From Alentia gelatinosa (Eukaryota; Annelida; Polychaeta; Phyllodocida; Polynoidae): DNA of 64,000 nt. A model generated the notes under the pieces. That model did not search any database, was not told the origin of the DNA, and saw only the letters and a list, made by a program, of their open reading frames with translations. This document shows, piece by piece, positions 12,854 through 25,900 of this stretch (within the stretch, counting starts at the first letter, position 1; each line of letters begins with the position of its first letter). A program made the position numbers and the translations under genes. The stretch is taken from the NCBI GenBank assembly GCA_950022655.1, contig OX465588.1:25096527-25160526 (forward strand). Reading direction: 5' to 3'.

Positions 12854-13297
12854 TAAAGGGGGGCGTCCACCAACCGCGACAAGGCTACGACAATGGCTTT
12901 CCAACAAGGTCCACGTCAGACCTACGATTGGAATGCTTGTCGTAGTTTTGTTGTGGTTGGTGGACCCCAGTTTCCGACAAGAGTCTACGACAAGGCCCCG
13001 ACAGGCTGCGACTGGAAGCTTGTCGGGGACCTTCCAACAAGATTACGACAAAATCGAACATGTTCGATTTTTCCTACGACTGGACCCTTGTCGTGGAGTG
13101 TCATAGCATGTCGGGAGCGTGTCGCAGAGGTCTACGATAGGAAATTTTGGTGGAGCGTGCACTTCCCGACACGCCCCGACAACGCTGTCATAAACCCCCC
13201 CTTCTCACGACTAGTCTGCGACAAGCACCAATTGGAACTTTCTTGTCAGCGCTTGTCGTAACCTTGGACAATCGGGGTTGGTGGACGCCCGCCTTTA
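12854..13297. mobile_element. 444 bp inverted-repeat element rich in TACGACAAG
   Basis: The ends are near-perfect 22 bp inverted repeats: TAAAGGGGGGCGTCCACCAA at left, and the complement with a single mismatch at right. A third, internal copy of the end occurs at about 12950-12970 (GGTTGGTGGACC). The body is built from repeated TACGACAAG / CTTGTCGTA blocks in both orientations. The 122-codon frame across it is a by-product of these repeats. I infer a non-autonomous DNA transposon. Confidence 0.75.
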
Positions 13298-13810
13298 GGG
13301 TTGGGACGGAAATCAGAATGATCACTGGTTGAGGCGTCCTGGCGAAGTGGTAGACCATTCACACAATGAAAATTTGGTTTCATGAATATATACACAATAG
13401 TATAGACACTAGTGACGACTTTATCTGCTTCATATGGTTTCACATACAAATATTTTTTACATATAGAGCGCAAATGTCAGTGAAATTCTACCCTCCCACA
13501 GGGGTGTCGTATTCGCCGACTCTGGCACACTATGGTGTGCTTCATCTTACTAAACGTGCTATGGACGAGATCTGCAAGATCAACATCATTGCGACCAATG
13601 TCAACATGGTGGACGACTTAAAACTCCCGATACAACCCCTCCGTAACAGCTACAAATGCATAATGGCCTAATATCGAGGTATCCAAAATAGGCTGCTCAA
13701 GCAATACAGTTTAAATAGCTCAAATATGCAAAATTGATCGTTGGTAACATCATGTCACTCGCCTTGGTCAACAACAGGCAAAGCACAGACATGTCGGATG
13801 TACTTGTTGT

Positions 13811-13999
13811 TTATCATCCACCTAATACAAAGTGTCCATTGAAAAGACATAGGGAGTTTGTATGCACATACCCGGCGCATACGGATATGTTGTATGCTCC
13901 GGGTGGCGCATACGAAAAAATAGTGCGTCCGGAAAAATAGTGCATAAGCAAAATGAACTGATATCGAAATGCCACTTGTCCAGAAAGGTTGGATGATAA
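13811..13999. mobile_element. inverted-repeat element C-a, copy 1
   Basis: Bounded by TTTATCATCCACCT and, inverted, AGGTTGGATGATAAA. The interior has the palindromic segments CGCATACGGATATG and TATGCTCCGGGTGGCGCATA. A second copy lies at 43558-43749. It directly abuts palindrome C-b at 14001 in both copies, so the two travel as one composite. Confidence 0.65.
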
Positions 14000-14000
14000 A

Positions 14001-14138
14001 TACAATATAGACTGGTTTCAGATAAAAGCGGTTGTATGCTCCTCAGAGTTGATTCTGCGCAATATCCTCGCATACGCTCGGATATTACTACGCGTCAACT
14101 CCTCGGAGCATACGGCCGCTTTTATCTAAAACCAGTCA
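14001..14138. repeat. palindrome C-b, copy 1
   Basis: A long hairpin. The arm ACAATATAGACTGGTTTCAG...GTATGCTCCTC pairs with GGAGCATACGGCCGC...CCAGTCAAAATTGT. A homologous palindrome follows the same neighbour at 43751-43893, and one arm only is left at 59696-59760. The inner part near the loop is less well paired than in copy 2. Confidence 0.7.
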
Positions 14139-15342
14139 AAATTGTGTATGTATGCGCGCAAGATATTTAAATGAACCTCACTTTGAACCGAACACTACGC
14201 TTAGCTGATGTTTGATCACTATTCAATAAGCTATGTGAATTCTTTAACTATTCAATAAGCGTGCGTTTAGGACTACGATTTTGAGAGTGACATTAATTTA
14301 CATATTTCCATGCATGTGCAATGGGCACATCCTTTGCAACTTCTGGTTGTTAGCAGACAGTGTCAACATGGACAATATGATACCTATGTCAGCATAGACT
14401 TATAGACATATATAGATAATAAAGAAGAAGGTTTATCCACAGTCCCACATACACACATTATCAGATAGGAGACTCCTTACACCAACACTGACCTTGCTTT
14501 ATAGTTTCTGTTTCTTTAACAGACAATTGCCCATCAACCTACCGGGGGATTAAGTAGATTGTCGAGAGAAATATGTTTTCCAGATTTTATATTGATGTTG
14601 ATTGGTACATAATTTGTATCGTCATGAGAAAATATGATGCCATTGCAATATGAGGTTTTGTGGCAATTGGAGCCCTATAAAATACAAGTTTTCTTGCCAT
14701 GGGAATGTACCATGGTGTGTCCGAGATTGATAATTGGATTGACTGACTGAGTAGTTTCTTCAAATGGGTCCAGTGAACTAGGATCGGAAGTCTCACTGAC
14801 CGGCTAAATAACCGATCTGAGTAGAATTGGCTGAATCAGCATTTCTAAGCTAATGCTAGAGAGGATGTTTTTGCATAGACCCGATACGACTGGTCTAGAC
14901 TGGTCGCGTCTACATGGTTTAGTCTTCGTGTCTATGCCATATTTGCCTGGTCTGGTCCCTTTGGTTTGAATCCATGTGAGTCTCTACTTTAGGGAATACA
15001 GTATATGAATTAAAGCATCGACTGATTTGAAGCAATCCTGAGACCCATACCCCATAAGACATAGACAATAATTCATGATTTTTTTTATGGGCCGCCGTAA
15101 ACCACGATTGGTTGACACGTAGTAATCAATTGACAGCGAGTGCATGTGGAGTAAAAGTTATAAATGTTTACCAAAATACCAATCAACTCATGTAGTCTTG
15201 ATAACGAGAGAGCATTATCTGCTGACCAAGATATAGGCAGCCCTCAAGTAGTCGCATACCCTCTCTACGGCTTCGAGACACTTTCAAACTGACTCATAGT
15301 TATTTTGTTGGTATCTACATACACGTACTTATATAGAACGTC

Positions 15343-15655
15343 CTGACCATGCTGTACAAGTTACAACACGAGATGATGATTTACGGTTCGTACGAAACCT
15401 GGCGTTTATGCCGAGTTCCGTACAGACCGTAAGTTATCATCGAGTTTTGTGGCTTGTACAAGCATAGTTGGACGTTATATATTTACTATATACCCGAAAT
15501 TAAGAAAAATCATTAATTTCATTTGGCTTAAGAACTATTGTTTTAGTCTACGTATAAGGAACAAGTGTTCCATATTTTCCCGGATGGAACAGTGTTCCAT
15601 ACAGTATTTTTACGTTATATGGCGAAACGGTGTGTATTTACAGTACGGCATGGGT
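15343..15655. mobile_element. CCATGCTGTAC-ended element, copy 1
   Basis: The left end CCATGCTGTACAAG and right end (inverted) CCATGCCGTACTG form short terminal repeats. A hairpin at 15348-15471 pairs the ATGATGATTTACGG and CCGTAAGTTATCAT regions. The element at 46005-46172 contains the same pieces: one part matches in reverse (ACCGTTTCGCC), and another matches the hairpin arm (CGTTTTGTAGCTTGTACA). Confidence 0.55.
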
Positions 15656-16569
15656 ATATAGTAAACAACATTACCAAACGTTGGCCCCATCATATTTTCA
15701 GTTTATAAAAAGCTTAATTGAATACTGTGAAGTCTCATGCAGTATATGTTACCCGGAGATGCACCCTGGATGACCTAAATGTGCTATTGTGATTCAAGAG
15801 TACCCCGACCCCTACCAAATTACGCTTACGAGAAAGGGTTAAGCTGGATGGCACTCCCTCCTTCCCTCCCATGAAACAAGCCATTAGATAACTTCCTTCC
15901 GGGTTCCAGGTCCGGGAACAAACCGAATGCGCTTCTTCCTTCTTACCCTTCACCAGATATATGATAACTGTTTCGCTTCCCTGGGCAGCTACAGGATAAC
16001 TACGAAGCTCCTAGACATAGACAATCTGTATCATTCACACTGTGTGAGCATGTTCCAGTGATCTGTTAAGTACACTCCTGGAACACGAATCAGTGCTTCG
16101 TTCTGATGAACCCATTTACTCGATAATGCCTTTGGGCATCCTTTACGAGAAATTATGTATATTGTAACGAATAGGTATCTAATGCAGCAGAATCCTATAT
16201 TATACCGGCAGGCGTTATTATAGTGATACTATATAGGTGGTACTGGTTTATAATATAAGCTTCTAGTATGTCATTTTTAACAATCTGAAACCAACAGATG
16301 AAGTAGTGATTTCCCCTTGGCTTTGTTCTGAGCAGAACTGATGAGTTAATAGTGTTATATACGGAACTTCGATATCAGTGACAATATAGCTGTACATGCG
16401 TTTACCATCCTTCCCGTGTAACCATTCCCGTTTGAAGGGTATCGTTGGAAAAGGGTTATTTCACCCAGTAGACAGCAACACCAACATGTGCGACTGTGTA
16501 TGTTACCAATACCATAGGGCCTGAGCAATGCGGATATAGTGCCCACTAGTCCCCATCCCAGGCCTCCAG

Positions 16570-16589
16570 CGGGGGGGGGGGGGGGGGGA
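16570..16589. repeat. poly-G tract upstream of integrin gene 2
   Basis: A run of roughly 18 G residues about 150 bp before the ATG at 16738. It falls in the putative 5' UTR or promoter. I see no clear TATA box nearby. Confidence 0.8.
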
Positions 16590-16737
16590 TGTCGGGGTGG
16601 GAGGGTGTTAGGTATAGGGACACAAGGCACAAGATCCCATGTACATGTCGATATGATTCACACGTTCTCTAGTTCTCACACGCTGGAGGATCTAGCCCTG
16701 GAGGACACGAGAATAGCCCAAGGGACCCTCCGTGACA

Positions 16738-16919
16738 ATGGTGAGGCACTGCCCCCGATGTGTGATCGTTCTGCCCCTAGTGGTGGGTATTCTATTGGGT
16801 GTGGTGAGGCGAGGCGCGCCCTTTAACCTGGATATAGACCACGCTGAGGTTTATTCAGGTCCTGATGGGTCTTACTTTGGCTATACTGTGACTTACGTGG
16901 AGAATACACAAGGAAAATG
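16738..16919 (+). CDS. integrin gene 2 exon 1: signal peptide and first strand
   Basis: The ATG at 16738 was chosen because the next residues (VRHCPRC, then VIVLPLVVGILLG) form a basic n-region and hydrophobic core. They are followed by APFNLDIDHAEVYSGPDGS, the near-universal mature N terminus of integrin alphas. The exon ends in phase 2 at AAATG|GTGAGT; the split codon becomes the W of WLLVGAP in exon 2. Confidence 0.88.
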
Positions 16920-19900
16920 GTGAGTATTATTGTCACGCATATTATACACTCATACCTACCACCACATGTAAAAGTTCTGGTAACAGGTGAACTATATGTA
17001 AGCCCTTTCTCTTTGTTGAAAATTCGCCCCTTATTAAGCGACTGTCCTGCTATATCGACCATTTAAGTAAGGCAAGTGCATTTGGCGATAGTCTACTGCA
17101 GATGCCGCTATAACCGGTTGAGAAGGCACCGATGGTAATTGTCAAAGGGTAGTTGTACTTTTGGGGTAGGGGCCAATCTTTTTGGTGGTATTTTATGTTG
17201 TTGTTTTGCTTCTCCAGAAAATATAACACAAATATTCTGAAAGTAATTTTGCATTTCATCGTCGATATGGGCGGCTCATATCTCTACTCGTGTACGATGG
17301 ATATTGACCGAATTTAGAGCAAAACATAGCACTCGCTCTATGAGATGCTTTCTTCATATCTCGAGAAACTTACCATTATTGTTGACATTCCTTCATTGTA
17401 AGACATGTAGGCTATAATCTATGGTCTTAGCACCATGTATGTGGTCTCAGGTAATTATCCAGCAGGATTTTCGAAACTATATGTGGTTATATAGAGTAAA
17501 ACAGAGTATGATAGATAGAAGACGATCAGGGGTCAACAGGCTTCACATAACGGTACAGCTATCAAATAAGGACATATAGGTTATTATGATGTACTAAGAC
17601 ATTCGCATATCGTGTCTTAATATCCTGTTATTTATAGCCGATTTGATCTATGTTGTTTTCATAACCTTGGCCTCATGACCTCTTGCGCATCATAGAATGA
17701 CATAATACATGCATTTAAATAATACAGGAGGTCCGAATATCTTTTTGATATATAGATCGCTTCAATAACCTTCTTATGTACCAGCTTTCTCCATCTATGT
17801 CATGGAAATAAGGGAATCTATTTCAATGTACTGCACATAAAACGTGTTGGGAAGTTATGTTGTCATTGGCGTATTACGGATGACTCACTGCCATTCGCTT
17901 TAACAAAACTAGATCGTCGTGACCATGTGACAGTAGTTAGAGACGTCTTCACAAACACTGCCAACGAGCTGCTCAACCTTCTTCTCGAGTTGCTCAGCTA
18001 CATGTGTCCGGTTTGAAAAATAAGAATTTGTTAAAAATGAAAAATTGAATATCCCAATGCGTACGTGATTTAGTATTCCGGAGCTGTTGTGTTATAAAAT
18101 ATCCGATTCTGGAAATTTAGCATGTGATCCGATGTTATTGACCCCCACTTTATGTGATGTAGATATGCATTTAAATGTGGCTGAGATGCTACTCTATCTT
18201 TTTAAATTATTGTAAACAGAAAAAAATTGCCATTACTGGCGGTCGTCCGTTTTGTAAGTACAATCTCATGTTGACCTCTCACAAACGTCGTTGTTTATTC
18301 AACATAGCATGGCAAATATTGATCGGTGTAGACATACATATGGAATATAAATACATGGAGTTGTATTTTACTACTTGGTCGTATCTCTAGTCAACAAAGA
18401 GCAGATAGAGCTTCCGTCACAGATGGATAAGCGCAGAGCTCGTAGGTTTGGGGTCAGAACCCGACGAAAAAAGAACCAATAGGGGCTGGTATAGGCTTAG
18501 TAGCGTCATTAGAAGGAAACCCACTAGATGAAAATAGCTTGATCCGTACTCCACCGAGTTCGAATTATTCTGTGGTCAAAGGAGGTGGAGTGCGGACAAA
18601 GTTATTTTCATCGAGTGGGTTTCTGATTTTATCTCACCCCGTCAAACATTATCTATTGATAAAATGAATCACCCATTGAGTATTGGGTACTTGAACTTCA
18701 CGGCCGTGGAGTGCGAGCTCCTAATGGGAAGCCTATGGAGAAAAATACCGGGGTGAGATAATAACCATTAACTCAATACCACATGTGACACCCGACGTGG
18801 TTTTGAATTGTGCAGATAATGCTGCATTCCCCGTGGTGTTGAGCTGTATGGTGTCCATTAAGAAGCTGACACTGTCTGTTGGATTATCTAAGGTTATTTA
18901 CATGAAAACAGCCCCGCGGACGTATGCAGGACTTCTCAAACAGTTCGATGAAAGCTCTCTACCTCGATGTTCAATCCTCTAAAACCTCTAAATGATGGAC
19001 CTAAGTGAGGAAACCTGCGCTTAGAACCTGTTGCGGTCTGCTGTTCCAGGCTCAGCCGTGCTGCCTTTCTGTCATCCCTATGTTATACATTCGACCTGTG
19101 ATATGAACCTCTCACTTGCCACAGCGTTAAATACCTTCAACAGATTATAAAGTCTAGAGGCCTAGATTAGCTAGGTGTAGACTTATGGATGAGTGTGTCG
19201 AACCAAATTAGTACTGTGTACAATAGTCAGAAGAAGAATGATTTTATTGACAAGTGGGTGTTCCTATATACAAACTGCAGGGGGTTGACACTGTGGGCTT
19301 GGTATCTGTGAGCCCTGCACTCTGGTTATTGTACCAACAGCCAATAGAGTATGACCGAACTCATTCTGGTTGGGTGCCCGTTTCGGTCAGTTGCACAGGG
19401 CCTATGAGGGTGTTCATGACACTAGCAACCCATCTCGCATTATTAAGACATTATGGCCAGCATTATAGCTGGCCAGTTTGATCATCGGTTGGTGATCGAG
19501 GTGAAGGTTTGCCCAGGGTGTCATTGTAAGAGCGTCTTGACCCCATGTGGACAGGTTAGGATCTAGAGGTGAGTGATAATGGGGGTAAGTATGCCATTCA
19601 AAGCATGGCAGCCGAACTGTATACATCAAGGAGGAGGAGAATACCCCAGGATGGTGACTGTTCCAATTCAGTCAATTTGTTCACTAATATGCCTACTGCT
19701 GGCAATTATGATGATTACTTCCTTCTTATAGAAATCTACATTACTTTGCCACAATATATATGCAGTACAGAAACAATTCAATACAGTATTTTGCTTATAC
19801 AAAGGCCACTTTGCCACAATATATCCAGTACAGAAACAATTCAATAAGGTATTTTGCTTATATAAAGGCAATCAAATCAGATTATTGTATCTAATATATA

Positions 19901-22900
19901 ATAAGCTTTTGAGTTCGGCATTCGGCATTCGGTGGGTCTTTTGACTCGGTCTTGGGATAATCTTAGGAGTTCAGTAGTGTTTATCATGAGTTCCTTGGTA
20001 TTTATGGCACAGGGTCGAAAGCTGTGAAGTATAATGGCGGCTGAAAAATCGCTTCAAGCACGGAAACGTCTCCAGCGACATCTACCAGACTCATGTGACT
20101 CGCTGCTTTCACGCCTGCTCCCATTCCAAGACGTTGGACAATTTCAATTTATCCACCCGACATAAAAGAAATATCAACGACACGGATTACTGTATAATTA
20201 AGCATTTATACTACTACATAACATTTAAAATGGTTTTAAAATGTTCATTAAAATTGTTCATCTCCAGACCTCGACTGAGTCATCAGAGATTAAGTTAATC
20301 AGGCTGTGACGATTGCTAGTAAATCTTGAAAAGTCCAAATTTCTGATGAGTCGATGTTACAGGCTTCTCGTTGGGGCACCGAAGGCGTCTTCCGACTACC
20401 AGGACGAAGTCTTCGAATCAGGAGCCGTGTACAAATGTAAGGTCAGCGACACTTCGGACTGCACGCAAGTCCCGTTTGATAGAGTAGGTATGTATAGCCT
20501 TGAACATGATCACGTGTCCCTGTGTCTGAAAAATCTACCTTTGCAATAAAATAATTTACTTCGTGACATTCCTTTTTTTTCTTCTTTCTTTTTAAAACCT
20601 TTATTAGGTGCAATGACATATAGTTCATAATCCAGGCTGGGCCTTAACCATTCCGCCGCCTGGTCCTTCTTTTGGTGTTATAACATGATTTTTTAGTCTA
20701 GAGTAGATTTGATATGACGTTGAGGATTATATAGAAAATAATCGACGATCTTTTGGACGGGCAGTCACAAACCATGAGATGTAGACATGGGCAGTGGTGG
20801 TTTACAGAGCCGACCGTACAAAGATTATCGATTGTTGTATTTCTTACCCATGGTCATTAATGATAATTTCTATTCCTAGAAATTCGATTATGGGTTTGGA
20901 AAAGCTGCAAACCATGTGTGTGGTTTATGGCCACTAATAAACAATGGGTAGTGCTTTGCTGTGACCCCATACATTTTCAATGGGGATTGAAACCATTTTT
21001 TGCTGGGACGAATGGAACATATCAGTAATTTAATGTGATGTGATGATAATTTAATGATGTTCTCTGATAGTTTAGCTTCATAAGTCTCCAACTTTGTGTA
21101 GTGGTTGGGTGTCCGGTACAGCCGAAACGCCTCCCGAGCACCACCATGGTTTCGGTCCAGAATGCCATCCCGGTGATGGTCCCACCCGCAAACCGGCAGC
21201 TGTGTTTTATCACAGCCACCTAGTGCCATGGCACTGCCTGAGAGGATCACAGGGAGAGCCCCGAAGGCATCATAACCTGCTCTCATCTCAGTATCCCAGA
21301 ACTCCATCCAGGAAGGGGGCCCGATGGTTAACCCTCTCCTTCTAGAGAACCAGGACTCTCTGACTCTACCACCAGGGGACCCAAAGGTCTAGCGCCCTTG
21401 GCAGAGAACAGAGACAGAGCCCTGTAGCGGTACCACACATAGTCCCTCCACACCCCAGTGTGTCCAGCTAAGCTTCAGCAGGCCTCTTATATATACACCT
21501 GCTGAGTCTCACTGTGCATGTGCAGAACCATGTTGGGTCCCCACTGGTGGTTTTGTGTAAGTCTGGTAGCTAGCTGACCAGTAACTTCTCACAGGTGGCT
21601 TGTAGACCCGCTACGCGGCACCTACTCAGTACGGCTGCTGCTACAAGGGGAGACATGGGCCCAGGTCCCTACATTTGTAACACTTTTCTGGTTACATTCT
21701 AATAAATCATTTCACTCGAGTCGTAAGACAGATATTGAATTAAGGTGTATTGAAATAAAATGTAGTGATAAATCTTTCAATAATTCAAAAAAGCATTCAT
21801 CTTAGAAATGAAAATTCCGGTCTGATGAGACAGTTTTATACCTTTGGGTGTTTTTGAATATGCTGAAAGACATTCAAAGATCTTGTTTGAAAGAATGATT
21901 TAGCCGTGTCAAATACATTGATCATTTTTTCAGCATACTATAACATACCCTGAAATATATTTTATCTCACTCCTTGTACAAGTTTAGCTAAAGGAAAAAT
22001 ATTAGAAAAATCATACACAACGATAACCCGAATAATGTGACAATACTATATCTTGGTTGTGGTGAGATGACATCATAAGCCATTGGCTAATTAGCAGCCA
22101 GGATTTGAGAAAGTAGACAAGACACCGAAACATTCAACTCATTCAGATGCGCTGCAATAGGCCTTTTTCCGTAGGCCGGTGTCGCACCTAATCTGCCTAG
22201 TTATCCCACGGTTGAAGGCAAACATTCACCTGGCAATGTATTCTTTACCATTGGATCACTCAGTGTATGAGCGTAATACATTCAGAATACCCTTGTACAT
22301 TATTTCCAGAGATATAATAATGATTGCATCGCATTCTATGGTATCCTAGCTCAAATCCGGTGTCTCATACATGCATATTGCCTCAATAATACTTTAGATA
22401 TAGCAAAGATAACATAGGATCACCGAAATTGAATACACATTAATACATTGGTAGCTATAATATGCTTATCTTTTTCCAAGTTAAAACCAAAACAATTATC
22501 AACTTTGAAGTTTAGACAGCCCAGACTTGTTAATACAATACCTTAGTTGGCTCCAGCAATTTGATCTGTCAAAAAACAACACTCCTGCAATCACACCCAC
22601 TGTTCACACTCTATTTGTGATTGCTATGTGTCTCTATATACATGCCGCCAGACTTACTGTCTTTGTCCGAGCAGCCGTGTATCTAGGCAGTGGGCCGTAA
22701 GGTGGCGTTGAACGGCAACAGCTGTATTGTTACTCATCTTCGCCTCGAAGACGATTACAGTGCATCTAAACTCATAGAGTATATATTGGTTATATTTACA
22801 CAATTATCGATCAAGTTCTGTATAAGAATTGCGTGCTCTCTGTAATGATCTACACCTTGTATCTGATTATCCGGTTATCTTTCAAGGAAACGCCTACAGG

Positions 22901-25900
22901 AATATAAGAATTCGCACTCGCTTTCGACCTGGATTTAAAAACGTGTTCTCCAGACCTCTGAAAGACGGTCAGCTGTTTGGCGCGACCCTGGTGTCCAGTA
23001 ATAACCAGGTGGTGGTGAGTAATCCTCCTTTACGAGACATAAGGCTCTATCCATTAGGTGTGAAATATGGTGATAAACCCCAAAAAAGATGTATTTTCGA
23101 GTACAGAAACCAGGACCTTTCCTATAGGCATATATTCTTGTTCGCCCAGGTAGTTAAACGACACTTGGTCAAGTTATTAAACGTGAATGGTCTCCACTCC
23201 TCAAACAGCTCTTGGATCTGCTGCATGATCCTACATGGAATCTTCCGCCATGACCAAAAGATTGAAAACGGACCCTTCAATATTTTATCGGGGAACACCA
23301 CCGACCAACTTTTATTTCCCCCGAATACTACCTGTGCGTTTTCTGTCGGGAAGTGTAATTTCGGCCTTAGACTACAGTAAGTTTGCTAGCTAATCATGGC
23401 TAAAGAATTTTTGCAAATTTGAACCTTTTACAGGCCTGCGCACCTTTACGTAAGGACGATCGGTGGTCAACGGAACGGTTTCTGCACGGCATCTGTTACA
23501 GCATGGACACTTCCCTACAGAGTGCGTCTTTACGAACGATGTATCCCCTCGGCTACTTCCGCAGACGACAATTCTACAACAACGCCACCACCCATCCCAA
23601 CCACCACTTCAGATACGCGTACGGAGAACTAGGTTTCTCTGCTGCCATCTCTGACACAGTTAGTACAGTTATTTCTTTCTTAATAAAATCAGGCTTTCTG
23701 CTTTATTCAGAATACATCAACGAGACGCTATGAAATGGCGGTGTCTACTAGAGCGGGAATTCCAGATTCTCTATTTACATTGTTAGTATTATATTTTGAG
23801 TCCGGTGATTTGCTATCAATTCTTTTTTTACAACTGTAGTGTACCTAGCTTTGTCTAACTTTCTCCGGGCCAACCTCCACAATGGGTTGTATACATATGC
23901 GCAGTAGCCAAACATCACAAAACGTCAACACTGGTCATACATGCTTACTTAATGTGTGACCAATCTTAGGTGCCTGCTGGCAGTCCATTTTAAATGTTTA
24001 TGATATTATTACTTAAAAATAAAAAAAACATCGGATTCAACACCAAAAAGGATATTTTACTAATATCCATCCATCCCATTTACCCATTCAGGGAGAAAAT
24101 GCATACAGGTATTGTGTGCACAGGGGTGGCATTAATGATATATTCAGGCATTTTTTCAATAAATATAGGAAAAATCTAAAGAGGTTGTGCAAAATATGGA
24201 AATATGTGTGTGGAAATTGATACATTTTGTATACTGTTTTTTCTTAATCATCTATGGTATCAAAGACGTTCTTTAGGTCACAGGACCAGTGAAACTATAA
24301 TAAATGCCTTAATGCATTCTCGCCCCCCAGAGACCCAGGGGCATCCTAGCCCCTGTAGCCACTGGTACCCATTAACCTGCTCGACTGGAAGGGTTAAGAG
24401 TAAAAGTTATCCATGCCATAATAAGAGTCTCCAATTGTTGGTTCTCAATTAAATTCCCTATACTATTAGCATATTTCAAATATTTGGCAAAGAACATTAC
24501 GGAAAGACAATATTTATATATTCCAGTCAAAAAAGGTTACACCATTAGGATTGTGAGATATTTACCAATCCCCTACTTAAAAAATTATCATTTAAAGGAG
24601 TGATACATAATATCCCATAATTGTATACGCTTGTGTATCCTAAAATAACTGATTTCTTTTCTCATCTTTAAAACTATCTCTACCACTAGAACGGGACGAT
24701 GATGCTAGGTACACCTGGATTCAATGACTGGACAGGTAACATACCCTCTAATTACTATATAACTAAAAAAACTTATACGTTAACAATTAACAAAAGGTAG
24801 TGGTTTTGGTTCCTTCTACTATGTGACGATATCATCACTCCTCTTATAGGAGTGCGTATGTCCATAATTCTTAATTCAGCCATGAGGAATGATTCGTCTT
24901 TATAAGTACTATACAATATATAAGCTATGTATTGACAATCCCAGAATGTCACATCTTCTAAACAACTTCGATTTAACACACTTTTGAAAAGTACGTGTAT
25001 TTAACTGTGTATTGTGGATGGAAGTCTGTAATCAACAATTTGCTGAAGCAGAGGAATGCTCAGATGTAGGGTGTGTATTACGTTGTCAACATCAAGCAAC
25101 ACATTTGGATTGTGCTCGAGGGGTTCTTGTTTTTCTCTAGAGTGGGTGTATTGTTAAGGAGCTTTCATTGATTCAGAGTAATATCTACGCCTTTCAGTTA
25201 TGCCTAGGCGCTGCGAGTTGGTTAAAATGGTAGCCATTCATGGTAAATTCAGCATAGTCAGGCAAGGGTTAAAGGATAACTTCTGGAGATTTAGGCCTAC
25301 CAGGGTACTGTTTCAGTAGTTTCGTGACATGTCTAGATGGCGTCTGTGACACCAAATGGACAGATCACAAGATTGCAATCGATGACACACTGAGTTTCAC
25401 TTTATTCTCGTAGGAATTAAGCAATGACACTTTAACATGAGTAGGAGATACATATAACCTATAATCGTTCCAAATATGAAGAAGATTGGCCACTCCGATT
25501 TTCTGATATATGCTAGTCTTTTTCCGCTGTTGCTTGCACTGTTGGTGCCGCTGTTGATGTCTGTCTGGGCCTGATGTCACGAGACTACTGAAACAGGTCC
25601 CAGTCCCTCCCAGAGTAGGTAATCTAGGAATTGGTGAGCCATAATTGGGGTTTGACAGCCCAATGTGGGGCCACCTTTGCTGTTTTGAGGTACTGTTCCC
25701 CTTTCACGCACTCCAGCGGCAGTCAGGCTGGCCCTCGTACATAACGATGGCCATTGGGTTTGGGGCTGTCTGGAGGTAGAGGCATTCATGGTATTCTAGA
25801 GTGCTTAAAGCATGGAGATAAGCTTAGTAGGCAGACATCGCGAGCGGCATGAAGGAGTTGGCCAACATCACGACTGGCATGGAGGCCACATAAACGTGTG

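Noticed and set aside
12893..13261. 122-codon plus-strand open frame
   Set aside because: It lies wholly inside an inverted-repeat element made of reiterated TACGACAAG words.
13345..13375. tRNA-like start (TGGCGAAGTGGTAGA)
   Set aside because: Only a box-A-like piece; no box B or acceptor stem follows.
13366..13671. 101-codon plus-strand open frame
   Set aside because: No known motif, no splice or promoter context, in repeat-rich intergenic DNA.
20888..21307. 139-codon minus-strand open frame in an integrin intron
   Set aside because: No recognisable domain, no splice context, and it abuts an LTR-like segment.
22954..23014. Shorter version of integrin exon 3 starting after TTCTCCAG
   Set aside because: Phase does not fit the preceding exon. 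The 22887 acceptor fits and gives a family-like sequence.
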